Below, piece after piece: positions 18,330 to 24,811 of a stretch of 64,000 nucleotides of DNA. Position numbers and translations under genes: made by a program. The notes under the pieces were generated by a model. It searched no databases and was not told where the DNA came from. It saw nothing but the letters and a program-made list of their open reading frames with translations. Numbering within the stretch: position 1 is the stretch's first letter; each line of letters opens with the position of its first letter. Source of the DNA: Sphingomonas baiyangensis (GTDB lineage: Bacteria; Pseudomonadota; Alphaproteobacteria; Sphingomonadales; Sphingomonadaceae); assembly GCF_005144715.1 (NCBI RefSeq), contig NZ_SWKR01000002.1:558001-622000 (forward strand), given 5' to 3'.

Positions 18330-18788
18330 ATGGCCGATCCGACCACCGCTCCGCCCGCAGCGCGCTATCTGGGATTTGCGGGGCTGCTGCCGCAGTTGCT
18401 GGCACTTGCGGCGGCCTATTCGGGCGTGCCCGAATGGCGGTTCGCCGCGCAGGCGCTGGGATTTGCCTATGCCGCGCTGATCCTCAGCTTCCTGGGCGGG
18501 CTGTGGTGGGGGCTGGCCGCCGCGGCGGGGGCGCGGGCGCCGGGATGGGTCTATGGCGCTGCGGTAGTGCCGTCGCTCGTGGCGCTTGCGGGATGCGTGC
18601 CCTGGGCGATCGGCGCGACATGGCCGGGGCCGTCGATGCTGATGCTCGGGCTCGCGCTCGTCGCCAGCCTCGCGGTCGATCGCCGGCTTGCGGCGCTGGA
18701 CCTTGCGCCAGCATGGTGGCTGCGGCTGCGCACGCCACTGTCGCTCGGGCTCGGCGCCTGTACGCTGGGTATCGCGATCTACGCCTGA
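18330..18788 (+). CDS. DUF3429 family membrane protein
   Basis: The 152-residue protein consists of five hydrophobic helices and carries the family pattern LGFAGLLPQLLALAAAY followed by LSFLGGLWWGLA. DUF3429 proteins are inner-membrane proteins of unknown function. The gene sits on the opposite strand between glyA and rpiB, and its end overlaps the convergent rpiB stop by 10 bp. Confidence 0.8.
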   Translation: MADPTTAPPAARYLGFAGLLPQLLALAAAYSGVPEWRFAAQALGFAYAALILSFLGGLWWGLAAAAGARAPGWVYGAAVVPSLVALAGCVPWAIGATWPGPSMLMLGLALVASLAVDRRLAALDLAPAWWLRLRTPLSLGLGACTLGIAIYA

Positions 18789-19228
18789 TCGAAGGCGGGA
18801 TTGCCGAGCTTTTCGACGCGGCGACGGTGGCGATCGCCGCCGAAGGGCGTCGTGACGAACGCGTCGAGACAGGCCTTGGCCATCTCGATGCCCACCAGCC
18901 GCGCGCCCATGGCGATGACGTTGGCGTCGTTATGCTCGCGTGCGAGGCGTGCCGACAGCGGCTCGTTGACCAGCGCGCAGCGGCAGGCGGCATGGCGGTT
19001 GACCGCGATCGAGATGCCGATGCCCGAGCCGCACAGCGCGACGCCGACGCCGCCCTTGTCGGCCACCGCCTGCGCCAGCCGGTAGCCGTAATCGGGATAG
19101 TCGACGCTCTCGCTGCCCGTGGGCCCGAGATCGGTGACGCTATGGCCCTGTTCACGCAGCCACGCGACGAGCGCGGCCTTGAGCTCGATCGCGGCGTGAT
19201 CGGATGCGATGTGGACGGTTGCGGACAT
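18779..19228 (-). CDS. rpiB: Ribose 5-phosphate isomerase B
   Basis: The 149-residue RpiB/LacAB-family enzyme interconverts ribose 5-phosphate and ribulose 5-phosphate. It has the N-terminal IASDHAAIELK (D10, H11), the active-site cysteine C66 in VALCGSGIGISIAVNR, and EHNDANVIAMGAR. The ATG at 19228 is chosen by homology. It would naturally head the glyA-nrdR run, but a DUF3429 gene on the other strand now separates them. Confidence 0.94.
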   Translation of the reverse strand: MSATVHIASDHAAIELKAALVAWLREQGHSVTDLGPTGSESVDYPDYGYRLAQAVADKGGVGVALCGSGIGISIAVNRHAACRCALVNEPLSARLAREHNDANVIAMGARLVGIEMAKACLDAFVTTPFGGDRHRRRVEKLGNPAFDQA

Positions 19229-19305
19229 GGCGAAGGCTCTCGGGTGGACGTGGAGGTGCCCCGTCCCTAGCTTGGGTGCCGTCCCGAAGCCAGCCGGAGA
19301 CCTGA

Positions 19306-19788
19306 ATGGCACGCCTGATGATCGTTTCGCTCGCGCTTGCGCTTGGTGCCTGCGGTAGCGCGACCACGCCCGCCGAGAATGCCGCGCTCGCCGCCGAGAA
19401 CCGCGCCGGCCTAGACGGCGACGTCGTCGAACTGCCGGCGGGCGAAGGAGAGGCCGATGACGATGGCCCGGCAGAGGTTCCCGCGGGCAACGCCGCGATC
19501 GCGGTCGCCGACGGCTGGGTTGGGCGCTGGACCGGCCCCGAGGGGCTGGCGCTCGACATCGCCGCCGACGAGGCGCGGCCGGGGCGCTATGACCTCACCA
19601 TGCAATATACGCTCGACGACCGCGGCGAATTCACCGGCACCGCGACGCCCGAGGGCATCGCCTTCACGCGCCGCGACGGGCCGCAGGTGCTGCGCGCGAG
19701 CGACGGCGACGGCACGGGGCTGAAATGGCTGGCGGGCAAGCAGGACTGCCTGCGCGTGCGCGATGGCGAGGGATATTGCCGCGATTGA
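19306..19788 (+). CDS. Predicted lipoprotein of unknown function
   Basis: The 160-residue protein begins with a lipoprotein signal ending in the lipobox ALGAC (C16), followed by an Ala/Glu-rich, probably flexible region of about 45 residues. A small beta-rich domain follows (GWVGRWTGPEGLALDI, RYDLTMQYTLDDRGEFTGT) and ends with two cysteines, C152 and C158, that could pair. Its start lies upstream of and divergent from rpiB. The domain looks like a small lipocalin-like or META-type fold, but I do not recognise the family. Confidence 0.65.
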   Translation: MARLMIVSLALALGACGSATTPAENAALAAENRAGLDGDVVELPAGEGEADDDGPAEVPAGNAAIAVADGWVGRWTGPEGLALDIAADEARPGRYDLTMQYTLDDRGEFTGTATPEGIAFTRRDGPQVLRASDGDGTGLKWLAGKQDCLRVRDGEGYCRD

Positions 19789-19919
19789 ACGCGGCTGCGG
19801 GGTGACGGATACTTCGTGGCCCCGGACCGGCTGGCCGGCGTAGATTTGGCGGCGACATTGTAGCAAAGCGTTCACGGGCGCGTCGCCCCGCTGTCATATC
19901 GCGGGCGTATCGGCGAGCC

Positions 19920-21158
19920 ATGCCTTTAGCAGCGCCAGCCCCCGCCAACCGCGCCGTTTGCGCCGCGGTGCATCGCCACGAGCATCTCTCGAAACAGGGG
20001 GTACTCGAACGTGCCTTCACCTTCGCGTTTCGCGGCCTCGTCTACGCGCAGATATGGGAAGACCCCGAAGTCGACCTCGAGGCGCTGGCGATCACGCCCG
20101 ACTGCCATGTGGTGACGATCGCATCGGGCGGCTGCAACGTATTGAGCTACCTGACCGCGAACCCGCGCGCGATTACCGCGGTCGACCTCAATACCGCGCA
20201 TATCGCGCTCAACCGGCTGAAGCTGGCGGCGGCGCGCCACCTGCCCGACCATGCAGCGTTCCACCGCTTCTTCGACGAGGCGAACCGGCCCGAGAATGTC
20301 GACGCCTATCGCGAGCACATCGCCCCGCATCTCGACGATGTCTCGCGGCGATACTGGGAAGGCCGCGACCTCACGGGGCGGCGACGCATCGGTGGCTTCT
20401 CGCGCGGCTTCTATCGCAAGGGGCTGCTCGGCGGCTTCATCGGCGCGGCGCATCTGGTGGCGAAGCTCTACAAGGTCGATCCGCGCGTGCTGCTCGAAGC
20501 GCGCGACATCGATGAGCAGCGCGCGATCTTCGAGGCGAAGCTGGCGCCGGTGTTCGACAAGAAGTTCGTGCGCTGGCTGACCGACCAGCCGGCATCGCTG
20601 TTCGGCCTCGGTATTCCGCCCGCGCAGTATGAGGCGCTGGCGACCGCCGATCCCGAAGGCCGGATGGCCGCGGTGCTCAAGCGGCGGCTCGAAAAGCTCG
20701 CCTGCGACTTCGCACTCAGCGACAATTACTTCGCCTGGCAGGCGTTCGGGCGCGGCTATGGCGCGGGGCCGGCGGCGCCGCTGCCGCCCTATCTGCGGCG
20801 CGCGCACCACGCCGCGCTCGTGGCGCGCGTCGATCGTGTCGAGGTGCGTCACGCCAACATGTGCGACTATCTGGATGCGATGCCCGACGCGTCGCTCGAC
20901 CGCTATGTGCTGCTCGATGCGCAGGACTGGATGACCGATGCCGTGCTCGACCGGCTGTGGCGCGGCATCACGCGCACCGCGCGGCCGGGCGCGCGCGTGC
21001 TGTTCCGCACCGCTGCCGAGCCGAGCCTGCTGCCGGGCCGGCTCGACCCCGCGCTGCTCGATCGCTGGGAGTATCACGTCGAGGCATCGCGCGACTTCAC
21101 GCTGCGCGACCGATCGGCGATCTATGGCGGCGTGCACCTGTACGTGCTCAGGGGATGA
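19920..21158 (+). CDS. btaA: S-adenosylmethionine:diacylglycerol 3-amino-3-carboxypropyltransferase (DUF3419)
   Basis: The 412-residue protein matches BtaA (DUF3419), which transfers the aminocarboxypropyl group of SAM to diacylglycerol to make diacylglyceryl-homoserine, the first step of betaine lipid synthesis. Visible family marks are FTFAFRGLVYAQIWEDPEVD, the SAM-binding IASGGCNVLSYLT with VDLNTAH, and the C-terminal YVLLDAQDWM. Its stop overlaps the next start (ATGA). The 131-bp gap upstream shows no clear promoter that I can call. Confidence 0.9.
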   Translation: MPLAAPAPANRAVCAAVHRHEHLSKQGVLERAFTFAFRGLVYAQIWEDPEVDLEALAITPDCHVVTIASGGCNVLSYLTANPRAITAVDLNTAHIALNRLKLAAARHLPDHAAFHRFFDEANRPENVDAYREHIAPHLDDVSRRYWEGRDLTGRRRIGGFSRGFYRKGLLGGFIGAAHLVAKLYKVDPRVLLEARDIDEQRAIFEAKLAPVFDKKFVRWLTDQPASLFGLGIPPAQYEALATADPEGRMAAVLKRRLEKLACDFALSDNYFAWQAFGRGYGAGPAAPLPPYLRRAHHAALVARVDRVEVRHANMCDYLDAMPDASLDRYVLLDAQDWMTDAVLDRLWRGITRTARPGARVLFRTAAEPSLLPGRLDPALLDRWEYHVEASRDFTLRDRSAIYGGVHLYVLRG

Positions 21159-21802
21159 ACGCCGGCCATGCCGGGCGGATGGACGCGATCTATCGCAGCC
21201 AGCGCCATATCTACGACCTGACTCGCCGCTATTATCTGCTCGGCCGCGACCGGCTGATCCGGCGGCTGGCACCACCGCCGGGCGGCACGGTGCTGGAAGT
21301 GGGATGCGGCACGGCGCGCAACCTGATCGTGGCGGCGCGGCGCTGGCCCGAGACGCGCTTCTACGGCTTCGACATATCGGACGCGATGCTCGAGACCGCG
21401 CGCGCCAATGTGGCAAAGGCGGGGCTTTCGGGGCGGATCGTGCTGGCGCGCGGCGATGCCGCGGCGTTCGACACGCAGGCGCTGTTCGGCGTTGCCGCGT
21501 TCGACCGCGTCTTCCTGAGCTACACGCTGTCGATGATCCCCGACTGGCGCGGCGCGATCGAAGCGGCGGCGCGCGCGCTGGCGCCGGGGGGCGTGCTGCA
21601 CATCGTCGATTTCGGCCAGCAGGAGGGTCTGCCGGGCCTGTTCCGCGCCGCGCTGTTCGCCTGGCTGCGGCGCTTCGACGTGACGCCGCGCGATCGACTG
21701 GCGCAGGCGGTGCGCGTGGCGGCAGGCATGGTGGGGGGCGAGATGCGCTTCACGCGGCTGTATCGCGGCTATGCCTGGGCCGTGGACCTGCGGCGGCACT
21801 AG
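21155..21802 (+). CDS. btaB: Diacylglyceryl-homoserine N-methyltransferase (class I SAM enzyme)
   Basis: The ATG at 21155 overlaps the btaA stop, giving 215 residues. The protein is a Rossmann methyltransferase (VLEVGCGTARNLI, FDISDAML, LSYTLSMIPDW, LHIVDFGQQ). Coupled to btaA, it is expected to trimethylate diacylglyceryl-homoserine to the betaine lipid DGTS. The IYRSQRHIYDLTRRYYLLGRD start is typical of BtaB. Betaine lipids replace phospholipids under phosphate limitation in several alphaproteobacteria; no Pho box was identified by eye. Confidence 0.87.
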   Translation: MNAGHAGRMDAIYRSQRHIYDLTRRYYLLGRDRLIRRLAPPPGGTVLEVGCGTARNLIVAARRWPETRFYGFDISDAMLETARANVAKAGLSGRIVLARGDAAAFDTQALFGVAAFDRVFLSYTLSMIPDWRGAIEAAARALAPGGVLHIVDFGQQEGLPGLFRAALFAWLRRFDVTPRDRLAQAVRVAAGMVGGEMRFTRLYRGYAWAVDLRRH

Positions 21803-21820
21803 CCTCCCGTTGTCACACAG

Positions 21821-21835
21821 ATAGGCGCGGCCTAT
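21821..21835. promoter_or_regulatory. LysR/OxyR-type box upstream of the LysR gene
   Basis: ATAG-N7-CTAT (ATAGGCGCGGCCTAT) lies 9 bp before the LysR start codon. A second copy lies upstream of the formate dehydrogenase operon. This spacing is the classic half-site of OxyR-like LysR regulators. The position suggests autoregulation, probably with the site inside the promoter. Confidence 0.65.
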
Positions 21836-21844
21836 CGTGGCGCG

Positions 21845-22720
21845 ATGCAGCTTTCCGGATTGCGATATCTGCTGGCGCTCGACCGCGAACGTCATTTCGC
21901 GCGGGCGGCGGCGGCGTGCCATGTCACGCAGCCTTCGCTTTCGGCGGGCATCGCGGCGCTCGAGCAGCAGCTGGGGCGGCGGCTGGTAGAACGCGACCGG
22001 CGCTTCATCGGGCTGACGGGCGAGGGGCGGGCGATCCTGCCCTGGGCGCGGCAGGTGGTCGCGGCGATCGACGGGCTGGTGCAGGCGGCACAGGCGGCGC
22101 CGGGACCGCTGACGGGCGAATTGCGGCTGGGGGCGATCCCCGCATCGATGCCTGCGATCGGCATGTTCGCGACCGAGCTGGCGCGGCTGCATCCGCAGCT
22201 TCGGCTGTCGATATCGTCGCATACCTCTCGCGAGATCGCGGCGCGGCTGGCCGAGTTCGCGCTCGATGCCGGCCTCACTTATGTCGAGCATGAGCCGCCT
22301 TCGGGGGTGGTGCGCGTGCCGCTTTATTCGGAGCGGATGCTGTTCGTGCGGCGAGCGACCGGCGACGCACCGGCAGCGATCGGCTGGGACGAGGCGCTGG
22401 CGCAGCCCTTGTGCCTGCTGCACCAGGGAATGCAGAACCGCCGCATCCTCGACGCCAATCTGGCGGCTATAGGCCATGCCGCGCGGCCCGCGGCGACAGC
22501 CGACAGCTATGTCGCGCTGCTGGCACTCGTCGCATCGGGCGGGTTCGCGACGATCATGCCCGACAGCTATGCGCCGCTGCTGCCCGCCTGGGCGCAGATG
22601 ATCGCGTTCGACGTGGCGATGCCCGCCAGCGCGATTGGGCTGATCGTCGCCGATCGCACTCCGCTGGGACCGATGGCGCTGGCTGCGCTGGCCGTGGGAG
22701 ATCGCTTACGTGATAGGTGA
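21845..22720 (+). CDS. LysR-family regulator, probably of the formate dehydrogenase operon
   Basis: The 291-residue protein has an N-terminal winged helix-turn-helix (LRYLLALDRERHFARAAAAC, then HVTQPSLSAGIAALEQQLG) and a LysR substrate-binding domain of two Rossmann-like lobes. It resembles the OxyR/CynR-like group, but I cannot confirm peroxide-sensing cysteines. It is transcribed in the same direction as the fds genes that follow after 85 bp. ATAG-N7-CTAT boxes precede both its own start and the fds start. In Cupriavidus, the LysR-type FdsR controls fds, so the same role is inferred here. Confidence 0.8.
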   Translation: MQLSGLRYLLALDRERHFARAAAACHVTQPSLSAGIAALEQQLGRRLVERDRRFIGLTGEGRAILPWARQVVAAIDGLVQAAQAAPGPLTGELRLGAIPASMPAIGMFATELARLHPQLRLSISSHTSREIAARLAEFALDAGLTYVEHEPPSGVVRVPLYSERMLFVRRATGDAPAAIGWDEALAQPLCLLHQGMQNRRILDANLAAIGHAARPAATADSYVALLALVASGGFATIMPDSYAPLLPAWAQMIAFDVAMPASAIGLIVADRTPLGPMALAALAVGDRLRDR

Positions 22721-22727
22721 TGGCTAT
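22713..22727. promoter_or_regulatory. LysR/OxyR-type box upstream of the formate dehydrogenase operon
   Basis: ATAG-N7-CTAT (ATAGGTGATGGCTAT) overlaps the end of the LysR gene and lies 78 bp before the fds start. A degenerate third half-site, ATAA, follows five bases later. Matching half-site spacing with the box at 21821 supports binding by the same LysR protein. Confidence 0.65.
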
Positions 22728-22805
22728 CAACGATAAGCACTGTCGATTTGACCTGTGTGGCGTGGGGCGCGAACAAGGCGGCTGCATGACTGGAGAGGAA
22801 CGGGC

Positions 22806-24806
22806 ATGGCGATGACGCCATCCGATGCTGCACTCGTCGAGACGCTGGCAGCGCAGTATGCGGGCACGCGCGGCGCGCTGCTGCCGCTGCTGCACGCGAT
22901 CCAGCATGCGCTGGGGCATGTGCCCGGCGAAGCGGTGCCGCTGGTCGCGCACGCGCTCAACCTCAGCCGCGCCGAGGTACATGGCGTGGTGAGCTTCTAC
23001 CATGACTTTCGCGACGCCCCCGCCAAGGGCCGGGTGGTGAAGCTGTGCCGTGCCGAGGCGTGCCAGGCGCGCGGTGCCGACGCGCTGGCCGAGACGCTTG
23101 CGAACGAAGGTGTCGCGAGCGAGCCGGTCTATTGTCTGGGCTTATGTGCGAGTGGTCCGGCGGCGCTGGTCGACGGGAGGCCGGTGGCGGCAGTGGCGTG
23201 CGCGGCTGATCTCGATGTCGCCGATGCGCCGGGCGTGTCGGCGCGGTTCGCGCCCGGCACGCGCGTGTTCGTATCGGGCGACATGGCGGCGGTGGGGCTG
23301 GGCGCCGACGCACTTGCCGATGCGTGTCGCGCGGCGGGGGCCGAGGTGGTACGCGTCAGCAGCCACGGGCTGTTCGCGATCGAGCCGCTGGTCGAGGTCG
23401 AGACGCCCGAGGGGCGCGTGGGCTACGGCCCCGTGGCGGCGGGCGACATCGCGCAGGTGATCGACGGTACGCACCTCAACCGCATCGGCGATGTGGCGGC
23501 GCTGCCCTTTTTCGCGCGCCAGCAGCGCTTTACCTTCGCGCGTGCAGGCAAGACCGATCCGCTGAGCCTTGCCGACTATGCCGCGCATGACGGCTGGAAG
23601 GGGCTGGAGGCGGCGCGGGCGATGGCGCCGCAGGCGGTGGTCGATGCCGTCAAGGCATCGGGGCTACGCGGGCGCGGTGGCGCGGGCTTTCCCACGGGTA
23701 TCAAGTGGCAGACGGTGCTCGAGGCCGCGGCGGGCGAGAAATTCATCGTCTGCAATGCCGACGAGGGCGACAGCGGCACCTTTGCCGACCGGATGCTGAT
23801 GGAAGGTGATCCCTTCTGCCTGATCGAGGGCATGGCGATCGCGGGCCATGCGGTGGGGGCGGGGCACGGTTATGTCTATATCCGTTCCGAATATCCCTTC
23901 GCGATCCGCACGATGGAAGCTGCGATCGGGCTGGCCGCATCGCGGATCGCGCCGTTCACGCTCGAGGTACGCGTGGGCGCGGGCGCCTATGTCTGCGGCG
24001 AGGAAACGGCTTTGCTCGATTCGATCGAGGGCAAGCGCGGGCAGGTGCGCGCCAAGCCGCCGCTGCCAGCAATCGCGGGGCTGTTCGGCAAGCCCACCGT
24101 CATCAACAATGTGCTGAGCCTGGCCGCGGTGCCGTTCATCCTTGCCGAAGGCGCCGATCGCTATGCCGAAATCGGCTTCGGCCGATCGCGCGGCACGATG
24201 CCAATCCAGCTTGCCGGCAACGTCAAGCATGGCGGGCTGTTCGAGATTGGCTTCGGCATCACGCTGCGCGAGCTGATCGAGGATATCGGCGGCGGCACCG
24301 CGAGCGGGCGGCCGGTGCGCGCGGTGCAGGTGGGTGGGCCGCTCGGCGCCTATTTCCCGCCATCGATGTTCGACCTGCCTTTCGATTACGAGGCGTTCGC
24401 CGAAGCAGGCGGGCTGATCGGCCATGCCGGCATCACGGTGTTCGACGACAGCGTCGACATGGCGCGGATGGCGCGCTTCGCGATGCAGTTCTGCGCGGTA
24501 GAGAGCTGCGGCAAGTGCACGCCCTGCCGCATCGGATCGACGCGCGGGGTGGAACTGATCAACCGCATCATCGCCGGCACCGGTCGCGACGCGGGCACGC
24601 TGGAGGCGATGCCGCAGATGCGCAACGCGCGCGCCTCGCCACGCGGGCCAGCCGAAGAGATCGGCCTGCTGCGCGACCTGTGCGACACGATGAAATATGG
24701 TTCGCTGTGCGCGCTGGGCGGGTTCACTCCCTATCCAGTGTTGAGTGCGCTCGATCATTTCCCCGAGGATTTCAGCCCCGCGCCGGTGCGCGCGGCAGCG
24801 GAGTAG
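22806..24806 (+). CDS. NAD-dependent formate dehydrogenase, fused gamma-beta (FdsG-FdsB) subunit
   Basis: The 666-residue protein joins two subunits that are separate in most FdsGBACD operons. Residues 1-155 are a NuoE/FdsG thioredoxin-like [2Fe-2S] domain (C81, C86, C110, C114). The remainder is NuoF/FdsB, with the FMN/NAD region (GLRGRGGAGFPTGIKW, CNADEGDSGTF) and the [4Fe-4S] motif ESCGKCTPCRIGSTRG. The ATG at 22806 has a GAGAGGAA site. It passes electrons from the catalytic subunit to NAD. The next gene encodes FdsA. Confidence 0.92.
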   Translation: MAMTPSDAALVETLAAQYAGTRGALLPLLHAIQHALGHVPGEAVPLVAHALNLSRAEVHGVVSFYHDFRDAPAKGRVVKLCRAEACQARGADALAETLANEGVASEPVYCLGLCASGPAALVDGRPVAAVACAADLDVADAPGVSARFAPGTRVFVSGDMAAVGLGADALADACRAAGAEVVRVSSHGLFAIEPLVEVETPEGRVGYGPVAAGDIAQVIDGTHLNRIGDVAALPFFARQQRFTFARAGKTDPLSLADYAAHDGWKGLEAARAMAPQAVVDAVKASGLRGRGGAGFPTGIKWQTVLEAAAGEKFIVCNADEGDSGTFADRMLMEGDPFCLIEGMAIAGHAVGAGHGYVYIRSEYPFAIRTMEAAIGLAASRIAPFTLEVRVGAGAYVCGEETALLDSIEGKRGQVRAKPPLPAIAGLFGKPTVINNVLSLAAVPFILAEGADRYAEIGFGRSRGTMPIQLAGNVKHGGLFEIGFGITLRELIEDIGGGTASGRPVRAVQVGGPLGAYFPPSMFDLPFDYEAFAEAGGLIGHAGITVFDDSVDMARMARFAMQFCAVESCGKCTPCRIGSTRGVELINRIIAGTGRDAGTLEAMPQMRNARASPRGPAEEIGLLRDLCDTMKYGSLCALGGFTPYPVLSALDHFPEDFSPAPVRAAAE

Positions 24807-24811
24807 CGGCG

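Noticed and set aside
16841..19270. Long plus-strand frame over glyA and rpiB
   Set aside because: glyA and rpiB have complete active sites on the minus strand; the plus frame has no homology or sensible start.
24515..24811. N-terminal extension of FdsA
   Set aside because: It overlaps the FdsB coding sequence in another frame and is not homologous; ATG 24812 is the natural start.
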